A stretch of 64,000 nt of DNA from Meridianimarinicoccus zhengii. Lineage in GTDB: Bacteria > Pseudomonadota > Alphaproteobacteria > Rhodobacterales > Rhodobacteraceae. Location: contig NZ_QDFI01000005.1 of assembly GCF_003254465.1 (NCBI RefSeq), positions 44,590 through 108,589 of the forward strand. Direction: 5' to 3'. The translations under genes were made by a program, and so were the position numbers. Below the pieces are notes generated by a model. It was not told the DNA's origin, ran no database searches, and was given only the letters and a program-made list of their open reading frames with translations. Shown here in pieces: positions 8,614 to 17,115 of the stretch. Positions within the stretch are counted from its first letter, which is position 1; every line of letters starts with the position of its first letter.

Positions 8614-8739
8614 AAACCCGACCTTTCCGGTCACATCGCGGACCGGTCTTGCTTGAAAAAGGCACGCGAGCCACCGATATTACTCCCAAGTCCGCGGCCC
8701 GTCCGGGGCGCGACGCGCGAGTTTCACAGGAGGGAACAC

Positions 8740-9513
8740 ATGGCTGACTACCAGACGATCCGTGCAACTGCGGCCGGCGCCCGCAGTGTCGAGATCGACG
8801 AGGGGCTTCGCGCCCACATGACCAAGGTCTACAGCACGATGTCGGTGGGCATGCTCATCACCGCCGCCGTGTCCTGGGCCATCGCCGGGCTGGCGGTGTC
8901 GGACGTGCCGACCGCCTATCAGATCGGGGCGGACACCTATCTGACTGGCCTTGGCGCAGCGATCTACGCCTCGCCGCTCAAGTGGCTGATCATGTTCGCG
9001 CCGCTGCTGTTCGTCTTCGGGTTCAGCGCAGGCATCAACCGCATGTCCGCGGCCACCGCGCAGACCGTGTTCTACATGTTTGCCGCCGTGATGGGCCTGT
9101 CGATCAGTTCCATCTTCCTCGTGTTCACAGGCGTGTCCATCGTGACCACGTTCCTCGTGACCGCCATCGCCTTCGCGTCGCTCAGCCTTTACGGCTACAC
9201 GACGAAGAAGGATCTCAGCGCGATGGGCACCTTCCTCATGATGGGGCTGGTGGGGCTGATCGTGGCGATGATCATCAACATCTTCGTGGCCTCGTCGGCG
9301 CTGCAATTCGCCATCTCGGTCATCGGCGTGCTGATCTTCGCCGGCCTGACGGCCTATGACACGCAGTCGATCAAGAACGAGTACATCCAGATGGCGTCGA
9401 GCGGCGATCAGGAGTGGCTGGGCAAGTCGGCGATCATGGGCGCGCTGCGTCTCTATCTCGACTTCATCAACATGTTCATGTTCCTGCTTCAGTTCCTCGG
9501 CAACCGCGAGTAA
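8740..9513 (+). CDS. Bax inhibitor-1 / YccA family membrane protein
   Basis: A 257-residue integral membrane protein with seven hydrophobic segments and a conserved late TAYDTQSIKNEY motif followed by LRLYLDFINMFMFLLQFLG, diagnostic of the Bax inhibitor-1 (UPF0005) family. Bacterial members include YccA, which restrains the FtsH protease, and calcium-leak proteins, so a role in membrane-protein quality control is plausible. The start MADYQTIRA at 8740 has AGGAGGGA 7 bases upstream, and the frame before it is not coding. A strong terminator follows at 9537. Confidence 0.9.
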   Translation: MADYQTIRATAAGARSVEIDEGLRAHMTKVYSTMSVGMLITAAVSWAIAGLAVSDVPTAYQIGADTYLTGLGAAIYASPLKWLIMFAPLLFVFGFSAGINRMSAATAQTVFYMFAAVMGLSISSIFLVFTGVSIVTTFLVTAIAFASLSLYGYTTKKDLSAMGTFLMMGLVGLIVAMIINIFVASSALQFAISVIGVLIFAGLTAYDTQSIKNEYIQMASSGDQEWLGKSAIMGALRLYLDFINMFMFLLQFLGNRE

Positions 9514-9536
9514 ATCCGCCTTCAGGACATGGGACA

Positions 9537-9562
9537 GGGCCAGCCTTTGGGCTGGCCCTTTT
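9537..9562 (+). terminator. Rho-independent terminator of the Bax inhibitor-1 gene
   Basis: A 9-bp GC stem (GGGCCAGCC with GGCTGGCCC) closes a TTTG loop and is followed at once by TTTT. It lies 24 bases after the stop codon at 9513. Confidence 0.9.
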
Positions 9563-9607
9563 CGTTTGGGGCGGCTTTGTCGGATCGGGCGCACTGCCGC
9601 CGCGCAT

Positions 9608-9635
9608 GAAAAAGGGCCGCGCAATTGCGCAGCCC
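9608..9635 (-). terminator. Rho-independent terminator of rpmG
   Basis: Read on the minus strand, GGGCTGCGC pairs with GCGCGGCCC (one G-U pair) around an AATT loop and is followed by TTTTTC. It lies 27 bases beyond the rpmG stop, and its T-run works only on the minus strand. Confidence 0.85.
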
Positions 9636-9662
9636 CCAAGACGCGTCACCAGCCGCTGCCGG

Positions 9663-9830
9663 TTACTTGATCTTGCCTTCCTTGTACTCGACATGCTTGC
9701 GCGCGACCGGATCGTATTTCCGGACGGTCATCTTTTCCGTCATCGTGCGCGCATTCTTCTTGGTCACATAGAAGTGCCCAGTATCCGCGGTCGAGTTCAG
9801 GCGGATCTTGATGGTTGTCGGCTTCGCCAT
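9663..9830 (-). CDS. rpmG: 50S ribosomal protein L33
   Basis: A 55-residue basic protein of the large ribosomal subunit, recognised along its whole length: [13 protein letters not shown] at the start, [12 protein letters not shown] in the middle, [18 protein letters not shown] at the end. The zinc-binding cysteines of some L33 proteins are absent, so this is the Cys-free form. GAGGAG lies 10 bases before the ATG. It is a single-gene transcript with its own terminator and is transcribed toward the Bax inhibitor-1 gene. Confidence 0.97.
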   Translation of the reverse strand: MAKPTTIKIRLNSTADTGHFYVTKKNARTMTEKMTVRKYDPVARKHVEYKEGKIK

Positions 9831-9918
9831 GGTGTGTCTCCTCAACCGGGCGGCGACACCACCCGTGAAAATCTGGAACCCGCCTTTTAAACGTGGGCAG
9901 TCCAGTGTCAAGCGCAGA

Positions 9919-10638
9919 TCATGCCGGAAGCGGCGGCACCCCCATTGCGGCGTGCACACGATCACGCGCGGCGGCGTCAAGACCGAGTCCCGTGGACAAC
10001 TGGCGCAGGAAATCGGCTTCCGCGGCATGATCCACGCGCACTGCGGTCAACGCGGTGGAATAGACCTGCGCCTTCATCGCGTCATTGGTCGCCGCGGCCA
10101 GCGCCATGGGGTCGACGGGGGCCGCAAGCTGTTCCTTGACGAAGGCGACCTCCTCCGGTTCGGCGTCCTTGAGCGCATCCATGATCGTCTTCTGCTCCTC
10201 GGCGTCGATCTCGCCGTCGGCCTTGGCGGCCTGGATCATCGCGCGGATCATCAGCTTTGCGTTCTCTTCCGCCGCCATGCCGACGGGCGTCCCCTTGAAC
10301 AGGCCCGACAGCATGTCGTCCGCCTGCTTGCCGCCCGCCGCGGCGGCCCCGCCCATGGCCGACATCAGTCCGGCAAAACCTGCCGCCGCCGCCTCCGGCT
10401 GTGCCCCCGGCACGGTCCCGCCCATCTTGGCCATCATGTCGCGCACGGCATTGCCGGCACCCGGCACCCCCATGCGTTCGGCCATCTGCGCGACCTGGTC
10501 CGCCATGCCGGCCGTACCGCCCGCCTGTGCGAACATGTCCTGAAGCCCCGCCATGCCGCCGGCCTGCCGATATTTCGACACGCCCTTGGCCGCAGCCACG
10601 CCGACCGCGACGGTCGCCAGCGTTCTCAGAAAGCTCAT
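9919..10638 (-). CDS. DUF533 / TerB-like protein
   Basis: A 239-residue protein. A short hydrophobic N-terminus ([20 protein letters not shown]) is followed by a Gly/Ala/Met-rich linker to about residue 115. The C-terminal TerB-like helical domain (about 120-225) carries [16 protein letters not shown], the acidic motif of the DUF533 family whose E. coli member is YebE. In E. coli YebE is an envelope-stress-induced membrane protein; its biochemical role is unknown. It lies between rpmG and rnpB with no close operon partner. This is the second TerB-superfamily gene in the window, after 4452-4889. Confidence 0.85.
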   Translation of the reverse strand: MSFLRTLATVAVGVAAAKGVSKYRQAGGMAGLQDMFAQAGGTAGMADQVAQMAERMGVPGAGNAVRDMMAKMGGTVPGAQPEAAAAGFAGLMSAMGGAAAAGGKQADDMLSGLFKGTPVGMAAEENAKLMIRAMIQAAKADGEIDAEEQKTIMDALKDAEPEEVAFVKEQLAAPVDPMALAAATNDAMKAQVYSTALTAVRVDHAAEADFLRQLSTGLGLDAAARDRVHAAMGVPPLPA

Positions 10639-10740
10639 GGTTCGTTCTCCCTCTCCCCGGTTCCACAGGCAGAGTACCACCGCGCGGGCGTACCGGTGCG
10701 GGCGCTTTGTCGCGGGGGAAGGCAGGGGTCGAAATGCGCG

Positions 10741-11112
10741 CGGATGGCCTGTAAGCCGGATTCTGTTCCGGGGTCGCCCCCTTCGACGGCCATTCATCTG
10801 GGCCCGGCGTTACCGCCGCGCTCGTGCTGCCAACCCGGGTTCCTGGGCCGAAGCGTGCCCGCGGCATGAGCCGCGCGGAACCCCTATTTGGCATTGCTCC
10901 CGGTGGGGCTTGCCATGCCGGTGCTGTTGCCAGCCCCGCGGTGGGCTCTTACCCCACCGTTTCACCCTTGCCCCGGCGGACCGGGGCGGTCTGTTCTCTG
11001 TGGCGCTGTCCCTCGGGTTTCCCCGGCCGGGCGTTACCCGGCACCGTTGCTTCATGGAGTCCGGACTTTCCTCGACGCCCCTTGCGGGCCGCCGCGACCG
11101 TCCGGCCATCCG
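10741..11112 (-). ncRNA. rnpB: RNase P RNA (type A)
   Basis: The catalytic RNA that matures tRNA 5' ends. On the minus strand, the P4 half GAGGAAAGTCCGGACTCC lies near the 5' end and CAGAATCCGGCTTA near the 3' end. Other conserved blocks sit between: GTGCCGGGTAACGC, GGGTGAAA, AGAGCCCACCGC and CCAAATAGGGGTTCC. The outermost helix P1 is formed by GGATGGCC at the 5' end (11111-11104) and GGCCATCC at the 3' end (10749-10742), which sets the limits to within a few bases. The length of about 370 suits an alphaproteobacterium. The 5' end is only about 14 bases from the amidase stop, so its promoter must lie inside that coding sequence. Confidence 0.95.
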
Positions 11113-11125
11113 CGCGTGGCTGCTG

Positions 11126-11812
11126 CTAGACCTCGCGGCGCGCGCGGTCAACGGGGAAGTCGCGCGCGAGTGCAGCCATGATTCTGGCATCGGTCGCATC
11201 GAGCGGTCCCTGCGCCGTTGGACGGAACCGCGTGCGGAACGCCGCAAGCAGCACATCGGGCGCGGCATCCGGGTAGCCCACGGCCCGCGCATGGGCGACA
11301 AAGTCCCCGGGTGTGGCCGGCTGCGGCGCGGGCGTCGGCACGGCCAGCCCCTGCCGCGCCAGTCTTGCCCAGTCAAAGCGCGCCCCCGGATCCTGCTTGC
11401 GATCAGGCGCCATGCAGGCATGCCCGATCACCCGTTCGAGCGGAATGTCCCAACGCGCCATGATCCCGGCCAGCAGCGATTCCAGCCGGTCCATGAGCGG
11501 TGCCGCAAAGGGCGTGCGCCCGTCATTGTCCAGCTCGATCCCGATGGAGCGTGAGTTGACGTCCGTCACGGCACCCCAAGCCCCCGCCCCCGCATGCCAG
11601 GCGCGCGCCGCGTCATCCACCATCTGCCAGCATGTGCCACAGCGTCCGATCAGGTAATGCGCCGAGACCTCCGCGCCCGGATCGCAGAGCCGTGCGAGCG
11701 CGGACTCGGCATCCCGCATCGCCGTGTAGTGGATCACCACCATGTCGGGCACCGCGCCATCGCGCCGTGGCCCGTGGTTGGGCGAAGGATGCCAGATGGT
11801 CGCGTCCGTCAC
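11126..11812 (-). CDS. N-acetylmuramoyl-L-alanine amidase (AmiD type)
   Basis: A 228-residue Amidase_2 enzyme that cuts the amide bond between muramic acid and the stem peptide in peptidoglycan or its turnover products. The first zinc His is in VVIHYTAM, the second in VIGHACMAPDRKQDPG, and IGIELDN carries the conserved Glu. The C-terminal 60 residues resemble the small peptidoglycan-binding tail seen in AmiD. It starts with GTG at 11812, and no signal peptide is evident from this start. The stop of the preceding Excalibur gene lies only 5 bases upstream, so the two are probably co-transcribed. Its gene contains the likely rnpB promoter at its 3' end. Confidence 0.88.
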   Translation of the reverse strand: MTDATIWHPSPNHGPRRDGAVPDMVVIHYTAMRDAESALARLCDPGAEVSAHYLIGRCGTCWQMVDDAARAWHAGAGAWGAVTDVNSRSIGIELDNDGRTPFAAPLMDRLESLLAGIMARWDIPLERVIGHACMAPDRKQDPGARFDWARLARQGLAVPTPAPQPATPGDFVAHARAVGYPDAAPDVLLAAFRTRFRPTAQGPLDATDARIMAALARDFPVDRARREV

Positions 11813-11816
11813 GGAC

Positions 11817-12305
11817 CTAGCGCACCGCGCGGCGGAACCGCTCCGGGTCCCAGCCGCAGGCGTAGCCGTCGCCGTCGGGGTCCATGCCCAGCCGGTCGCC
11901 CTCCGGCCCGCCCGCCCGCAGGAACGCTTCCTGCGCCAGATCGGCCGATACATAGCGTTCGCAGGCCCGTTCCGCGCGTTCCGCAGACGGATTGTCCCGT
12001 GCGTACCGCGCGGTGCCGACCGCATGATCGGTTGCCAGCGCGAAGGCCACGACGTTGGGGCCCTCCTCTGTCGGACGACCACGCAGTTGCACGGGCCGCA
12101 CAGGAACTGGGGGCGGCACCGCCGATGGGGCCGCATCGGCGCGCGGGGTCGCGGCTTCGGCAGAGGCATTCCCCCGCAGCGCGGCTTCACGCGTGGCGCG
12201 CGGCTCGCCGGTCACCGGCACCAATCCCACCGTATCGCCGGGTCCGTAGGCTGGCCCGCAGGCCGCCAGCAGCGCGACCAGACCGAAAATGGCGCGGCGC
12301 GCCAT
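11817..12305 (-). CDS. Excalibur calcium-binding domain lipoprotein
   Basis: A 162-residue predicted lipoprotein: MARRAIFGLVALLAAC ends in a lipobox with Cys at 16. An Ala/Pro-rich low-complexity linker (about 40-90) is followed by a small folded end carrying DPDGDGYACGWDPERFRRAV, the EF-hand-like Excalibur motif. Such domains bind calcium at the cell surface and often accompany nucleases or wall enzymes; here the downstream neighbour is a peptidoglycan amidase. It follows gatA by 2 bases and the amidase follows it by 5, so expression from the gatCA promoter is likely. Confidence 0.8.
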   Translation of the reverse strand: MARRAIFGLVALLAACGPAYGPGDTVGLVPVTGEPRATREAALRGNASAEAATPRADAAPSAVPPPVPVRPVQLRGRPTEEGPNVVAFALATDHAVGTARYARDNPSAERAERACERYVSADLAQEAFLRAGGPEGDRLGMDPDGDGYACGWDPERFRRAVR

Positions 12306-12307
12306 CC

Positions 12308-13795
12308 CTACCACCAGCGGTCGGGGCGGGCGGTGAACCCCGCCGCCCGTTCCAGCGCGTAAGCATGGTTCAGCAAGCCCGCCTCGTCCCACGGCTTGCC
12401 GATCAGTTGCAACCCCAGCGGCAGGCCGCGCCGGTCCAGCCCCGCGGGCACGGAAATCCCCGGCAGACCGGCCAAGTTCACAGTCACCGTGAACACGTCG
12501 TTGAGATACATCTGCACCGGGTCTGCGCTTGCCATTTCGCCCAGCCCGAACGCCGCCGAGGGCGTGGCTGGCGTCAGGATCGCGTCCACACCGGCGGCGA
12601 ACGCTTCGTCAAAGTCGCGCTTGATCAGCGTGCGGACCTTGCGCGCCCGGTTGTAATAGGCGTCGTAGAACCCTGCCGACAGAACGTAGGTGCCGACCAT
12701 CACGCGGCGCTGCACCTCCGCCCCGAAGCCTTCGGCGCGGGTCTTTTCGTACATCTCGGTGATGCCGTCGCCGGGCGCCAGTTTCGCGCGGTGCCCGAAC
12801 CGCACCCCGTCATAGCGCGCAAGGTTCGACGACGCCTCGGCAGGCGCGATGACGTAATAGGCGGGCAGCGCGTATTGCGTATGGGGCAAAGAGATTTCCA
12901 CAACCTCCGCCCCGGCATCGCGCAGCATCTCGGCGCCGTCATCCCACAACTGGGCGATCTCGGGCGGCATGCCCTCAACGCGGTATTCGCGCGGGATTCC
13001 GATCTTCGTGCCTCGGATATCGCCGGTCAGCGCCGCCTCGAAATCCGGCACGGGGATGTCGGCGCTCGTGCTGTCATGCGGGTCGTGCCCGGCCATCGCC
13101 TGCAGCATGATTGCCGCATCGCGCACGTCGCGGGTCATCGGCCCCGCCTGGTCGAGGCTGGAGGCGAAGGCCACGATCCCCCAGCGCGAACAGCGCCCAT
13201 AGGTCGGCTTCAGCCCCGTGATCCCGGTGAAGGCCGCGGGCTGCCGGATCGACCCGCCCGTATCGGTGCCCGTCGCGGCAAGGCATAGCCCCGCCGCCAC
13301 CGCCGCTGCCGACCCGCCGGACGATCCGCCGGGTGTCAGCGGCGCGTCGGACCCTTTGGCGCGCCACGGATTCACGGCATTGCCGTAGATCGAGGTCTCG
13401 TTGCTCGACCCCATGGCGAATTCGTCCATGTTCAACTTGCCGAGCATGACCGCACCGGCGTCCCACAGCTTCGCGGTCACGGTGCTCTCATACTCCGGGC
13501 GGAAGCCCTTTAGGATGCCGGACGCGGCCTGCGACGCGACACCCTTGGTGCAGAACAGGTCCTTGATGCCAAGCGGTATGCCGCACATGGCGGGCGCATC
13601 GCCATCGCGCAGCCGCGCGTCGGCGCGCGCCGCCTGTTCGCGGGCCACGTCCGGCGTGTGATGCACGACCGCGTTGAGCGCCCCGGCGCTCTCGATCTCA
13701 CGCAGACAGGCTTCGGTCAGGTCCGCCGCGGTGACGTCCCCGCGTCGCAGGGCGTCGCGGGCAGCGGCGATGGTCAGGCTGCTCAGGTCCGACAT
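12308..13795 (-). CDS. gatA: Asp-tRNA(Asn)/Glu-tRNA(Gln) amidotransferase subunit A
   Basis: The 495-residue glutaminase subunit of GatCAB, which amidates mischarged Glu-tRNA(Gln) and/or Asp-tRNA(Asn). The catalytic Lys lies in [14 protein letters not shown]. The Ser-cisSer pair lies in [14 protein letters not shown] and [34 protein letters not shown] is typical of GatA rather than other amidases. The length is normal. Its ATG shares a base with the gatC stop (TGATG), so the two subunits are translationally coupled. No gatB is visible in this window, which is usual in this group where gatB lies elsewhere. Confidence 0.97.
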   Translation of the reverse strand: MSDLSSLTIAAARDALRRGDVTAADLTEACLREIESAGALNAVVHHTPDVAREQAARADARLRDGDAPAMCGIPLGIKDLFCTKGVASQAASGILKGFRPEYESTVTAKLWDAGAVMLGKLNMDEFAMGSSNETSIYGNAVNPWRAKGSDAPLTPGGSSGGSAAAVAAGLCLAATGTDTGGSIRQPAAFTGITGLKPTYGRCSRWGIVAFASSLDQAGPMTRDVRDAAIMLQAMAGHDPHDSTSADIPVPDFEAALTGDIRGTKIGIPREYRVEGMPPEIAQLWDDGAEMLRDAGAEVVEISLPHTQYALPAYYVIAPAEASSNLARYDGVRFGHRAKLAPGDGITEMYEKTRAEGFGAEVQRRVMVGTYVLSAGFYDAYYNRARKVRTLIKRDFDEAFAAGVDAILTPATPSAAFGLGEMASADPVQMYLNDVFTVTVNLAGLPGISVPAGLDRRGLPLGLQLIGKPWDEAGLLNHAYALERAAGFTARPDRWW

Positions 13796-14082
13796 CACTC
13801 GACCACCTTCGGCACGGCGAAGAACCCTTCGCGGGCATCGGGCGCGTTCGACAGCACAGCCGCCTGCTGGTTGCCGTCCGTCACGACATCGTCGCGCCGT
13901 TTCAGCCGAATAGGTGTGACGCCGGTCATCGGCTCCACGCCCTCGACATCGACCTCGCCCAGTTGCTCGATGAACCCGAGGATGGTGTTGAACTCCGCCG
14001 CCAGCGCCGGCAGCGCGTCATCTTCCACCCGGATGCGGGCAAGCTTGGCCACCTTCGCGGCGGTCGCTGTGTCGATCGACAT
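13795..14082 (-). CDS. gatC: Asp-tRNA(Asn)/Glu-tRNA(Gln) amidotransferase subunit C
   Basis: The 95-residue scaffold subunit of GatCAB, which wraps around GatA and helps hold the GatA-GatB interface. It is recognised by the helical N-terminus [13 protein letters not shown] and by [15 protein letters not shown] in the middle. The C-terminal [17 protein letters not shown] is the conserved tail that docks on GatA. First gene of the gatC-gatA-Excalibur-amidase run. Confidence 0.96.
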   Translation of the reverse strand: MSIDTATAAKVAKLARIRVEDDALPALAAEFNTILGFIEQLGEVDVEGVEPMTGVTPIRLKRRDDVVTDGNQQAAVLSNAPDAREGFFAVPKVVE

Positions 14083-14115
14083 GGGGCCTCTCCGTCTGCT
14101 GTTCCGGCGCCCGCT

Positions 14116-14787
14116 TTAGCCCCCGCGCAGGGTCGCTGCAAGCGGGCCGCGCATGTGGCGCAGGTAGACCTCGATCATCCAGCCCAGAAGGACGCCGTTC
14201 AGCACATGCCACAGGAAATGTGTCCCGATCGGGATCGCGGCGCAGAGCGGTTCGTCCAGCGACCGCGCGGTCAGCGACACCGCGCAGATCCCCGCCGCGA
14301 TCAGCAGGCCCTGCCCCGTTTCGGGTGCGCGTCGGCGCAACCCAAGTCCATACACGAGCACCAAGATTGGCAGCGGCCAGTAACCCGAAGAGATCTCGAA
14401 GAACGGCAGGCGCGCGAAGATCGGCACGGTCAGAACGACATACGGGATGAACAGCCCTGTCGCAGCCCAGGCCCGCCAACCCTTCAGTCCCCAGAAATCG
14501 CGGTTTGCGGCGAAGACATAGACAAGTGCGAAGACCGCGATGGCACCGCTGTCGGCGAAGGCCGCCCAGACCTGCGCATGGGTGTGGAACAGGAACGACC
14601 CCACGCCGATACCGGCAAGAATGCCCACCAGCGCGGTCGCCAGCGGCAGACCGGCCCCGCGCGTGCGCCGCCACATGACGACGGCTGTGATCAGGAAGGC
14701 CGCGTTGGTGACCGCGTTGACCGGTTCAGCCCAGTATTCCGGGCCGAGCCGTTCGCAATACCCGTCGATCGATCGTGTCCAGTCCAT
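14116..14787 (-). CDS. Ceramidase-like seven-helix membrane protein
   Basis: A 223-residue membrane protein with about seven transmembrane segments, matching the alkaline ceramidase / CREST hydrolase superfamily. The conserved metal-site elements can be placed: GSFLFHTH with the first His, ADSGAIAVF with the Asp after it, and GTHFLWHVLNG near residue 195 with two further His. Bacterial members are poorly studied; they may hydrolyse ceramide-like or aminolipid amides. The start MDWTRSIDGYCERLG at 14787 fits the family. An upstream ATG at 14820 would add 11 residues. Confidence 0.8.
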   Translation of the reverse strand: MDWTRSIDGYCERLGPEYWAEPVNAVTNAAFLITAVVMWRRTRGAGLPLATALVGILAGIGVGSFLFHTHAQVWAAFADSGAIAVFALVYVFAANRDFWGLKGWRAWAATGLFIPYVVLTVPIFARLPFFEISSGYWPLPILVLVYGLGLRRRAPETGQGLLIAAGICAVSLTARSLDEPLCAAIPIGTHFLWHVLNGVLLGWMIEVYLRHMRGPLAATLRGG

Positions 14788-14857
14788 CCGCGTACCCCGT
14801 GTCGTGACGGAGAGCGACATAGATCAAAGCGAGGACAGGAACATCGGCCCGACGCGA

Positions 14858-15295
14858 TCAGGGCCGCAGATAGGCGTAGCCGTCGTATTGCAACTCCATC
14901 AGCCGCACGGCGCCCGATGGCACGACCTCTGCCTCGCTGATCAGCGGCACCTCTTTCTGGGTGCGCTGCTCCATGGCCTGCACGGTGTTCAGGCAGGCGG
15001 AAAACGTGATATTGTCGAGTTCCAGCGCCATGACCGCGATCCGGTCGGCCACGGGTGAGGTATCGGCGCGCAGCATGTGCAGGCCGGGGCCGTAGGTCAC
15101 GATCTCGATTGCGACCTCCTGCCCCAGATCGCCATAGTGCTTGGCGATGTTAGCCGCGTTGTTCAGCGCCATGTTCATGGTGGACACATTCTCCTCATCC
15201 ACATGGATGGCGACCTTCGCGGTCGGTTCCGCCCACGCGGGCAGACAGGTGAGCGCAAGCACAGCGGCGCCGACGGCAGTGCGTATCGTATTCAT
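14858..15295 (-). CDS. Periplasmic DsrE-like protein
   Basis: A 145-residue exported protein. A signal peptide MNTIRTAVGAAVLALTCLPAWA is cleaved before EPTAK. The mature part resembles the DsrE/DsrF fold: KVAIHVDEE, NIAKHYGDLGQEVAIEIVTYGPG, and a single Cys in ITFSACLNT. In cytoplasmic DsrE proteins a Cys at a comparable place carries sulfur, but a periplasmic form with one Cys has no assigned role. GAGGAGGAAT precedes the ATG. It is a single gene between the ceramidase-like gene and tadA. Confidence 0.75.
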   Translation of the reverse strand: MNTIRTAVGAAVLALTCLPAWAEPTAKVAIHVDEENVSTMNMALNNAANIAKHYGDLGQEVAIEIVTYGPGLHMLRADTSPVADRIAVMALELDNITFSACLNTVQAMEQRTQKEVPLISEAEVVPSGAVRLMELQYDGYAYLRP

Positions 15296-15430
15296 GCATT
15301 CCTCCTCTTGCATGGAGCGACGATGCGCGGGGCCTTGCCGCGCGGCAAGCGGTTTCTCGCGAAAGGTTCGGTCCGGGCCGCGGGCCCCGTTCACGCCGCA
15401 AGGCGTGGATGGGGGGCATGGCATGCCGCG

Positions 15431-15895
15431 TCAGCGGCGCATCCCGGCGAAGAAATCCTGCAGCAGCGCCCCGGCCGCCGCGGCGCCGATCCCGTCATAG
15501 ACCTCGGGGCGGTGATGGCACTGCGCCCGGTCGAAAACGCGCGCGCCCTGCGCCACGCCACCCGATTTCGGGTCCGCAGCGCCATAGTAAAGCCGTGCCA
15601 CCCGCGCCGCCGCGATGGCCCCCGCGCACATCGCGCAAGGCTCCAGTGTCACGTAAAGCGCACAGCCCGTCAGCCGATCCCGCCCAAGCGCCGCGCAGGC
15701 TGCCCTGATCGCCAGCATCTCGGCATGGGCCGTTGGATCGCCCGTCTCGCGCATGCGGTTGCCGACGCGGGCGACGATGCGGCCCGCGGGGTCCACCACG
15801 ACGGCGCCGACGGGCACTTCCCCGCGCGTGGCGGCGGCGCGGGCCTCGGCGAGGGCTGCGTCCATGTGGCTGATGAAGGGGCTGTCCTGCGCCAT
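15431..15895 (-). CDS. tadA: tRNA-specific adenosine deaminase
   Basis: A 154-residue zinc enzyme that converts wobble adenosine 34 of tRNA-Arg(ACG) to inosine. The zinc and proton-shuttle motif HAEM follows GDPTA, and LEPCAMCAGA gives the two zinc cysteines. GRDRLTGCALYVT and YYGAADPKSGG are further TadA hallmarks. The length is standard for the bacterial enzyme. It is divergent from the pseudouridine synthase gene at 16002, a pairing of two RNA-modification genes over a 106-base gap. Confidence 0.95.
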   Translation of the reverse strand: MAQDSPFISHMDAALAEARAAATRGEVPVGAVVVDPAGRIVARVGNRMRETGDPTAHAEMLAIRAACAALGRDRLTGCALYVTLEPCAMCAGAIAAARVARLYYGAADPKSGGVAQGARVFDRAQCHHRPEVYDGIGAAAAGALLQDFFAGMRR

Positions 15896-16001
15896 GGCCG
15901 CAGATGGCCCGTGCGCCGCGCGCGATGCAACAAGCATTCGCGTATCCCAGGCGGGGTTCAACAGGCTTTCGCCGCCCCACGGGACGCGGTATGGCCCGGA
16001 C

Positions 16002-16958
16002 ATGGTCAAGCCCCCATCCAAGCCCCCGGCCCGCTCCGCGAGCAGCCCCGCCCCGAAGCCCCGCCCGAAACGCCCGGCGCGGACCGCCCCGCCCACCGTC
16101 GCGGCGGCGGCGCCCGCGAATGACGGAGGAACCGGCGACCGCATCGCCAAGGTGCTGGCCCGGGCCGGGGTCGCCTCGCGCCGCGCGTCCGAAGCGATGA
16201 TCGCCGAAGGCCGGGTCGCCGTGAACGGCAAGCGGATCGACAGCCCCGCGTTGAACGTGACGCCCGCCGACAGGATCACCTTGGACGGCAAGCCCCTTGC
16301 GCCGCCGGAGGCACCGCGCCTGTGGCTGTACCACAAGCCCCCAGGCCTCGTGACCACGACCAGCGACGAGATGGGCCGCCCCACCGTGTTCGACGCGTTG
16401 CCCGACGACCTGCCGCGCGTGGTCAGCATCGGGCGGCTCGATCTGAATTCCGAGGGGCTTCTTCTGCTGACCAACGATGGCGGGATCAAGCGACGGCTGG
16501 AACTGCCCTCGACCGGCTGGGTGCGCAAGTATCGCGTGCGCATCAAGGGCGCCCCGAACGACGACGCCTTCGCCCCCCTGCGCCGCGGCATCACGGTGGA
16601 GGGCGAACGGTTCGCGCCCATGGCCGTCACGCTCGACCGTCAGCAGGGCGCCAACGCCTGGCTGACGCTCGGGTTGCGCGAAGGCCGCAACCGCGAGATC
16701 CGGCGCGCCATGGAGCATATCGGTTTCAGCGTGAACCGCCTGATCCGCATCAGCTATGGCCCGTTTCAGCTGGGCGATCTCGCGCCCGGTGCCGTGGAAG
16801 AGGTCAAACCGCGCATCCTGCGCGACCAGCTCGGCCTGCCCCGCGACGGCGCGGATACCGGCGGGACGGTCCCGACCAAACCCGACACGCCCGCCAAAGC
16901 GCCCAGACGCCGCGCAGCGGGCCCTGTCGCGTCCGCGAAACCTTCGCGCCGCACCTGA
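16002..16958 (+). CDS. RsuA/RluB-family rRNA pseudouridine synthase
   Basis: A 318-residue enzyme. A basic, Pro/Ala-rich N-terminus (1-45) is followed by an S4 RNA-binding domain (DRIAKVLARAGVASRRASE, about 46-105). The catalytic domain has the nucleophilic Asp in GRLDLNSEGLLLLTNDG and the late motif EGRNREIRRAMEHIG. A basic C-terminal tail is typical of alphaproteobacterial RluB-like proteins. It isomerises specific uridines of ribosomal RNA; which site (16S or 23S) cannot be told from reading. The start MVKPPSKPP at 16002 was chosen because the upstream frame overlaps tadA. Confidence 0.9.
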   Translation: MVKPPSKPPARSASSPAPKPRPKRPARTAPPTVAAAAPANDGGTGDRIAKVLARAGVASRRASEAMIAEGRVAVNGKRIDSPALNVTPADRITLDGKPLAPPEAPRLWLYHKPPGLVTTTSDEMGRPTVFDALPDDLPRVVSIGRLDLNSEGLLLLTNDGGIKRRLELPSTGWVRKYRVRIKGAPNDDAFAPLRRGITVEGERFAPMAVTLDRQQGANAWLTLGLREGRNREIRRAMEHIGFSVNRLIRISYGPFQLGDLAPGAVEEVKPRILRDQLGLPRDGADTGGTVPTKPDTPAKAPRRRAAGPVASAKPSRRT

Positions 16959-17031
16959 CCCGACAACCCGCGTCTTCCCTTTGACGCGCGGCTGTGCTTG
17001 CCTGTCGTCGAAACCATCGCGGGGAATCCGG

Positions 17032-17115
17032 GTGTCGGGATCGGGCCTTCAGAAACTGTCTTTCGCGCTGCTCGCGCTGCTGATCCTCTATGCCGCGTTC
17101 ACGGGGGCGGGCTGA
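17032..17115 (+). CDS. 27-residue hydrophobic peptide before xpaC
   Basis: A short frame with a GTG start, GGGGA 6 bases upstream, and a stop that overlaps the ATG of the next gene (TGATG). The product is a short polar start followed by one clean membrane segment, SFALLALLILYAAF, and GAG. It is too short for firm proof. The ribosome site, coupling and hydrophobic content favour a real single-pass peptide, possibly also a translational switch for xpaC. It lies at the head of the TelA/XpaC operon. Confidence 0.5.
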   Translation: MSGSGLQKLSFALLALLILYAAFTGAG

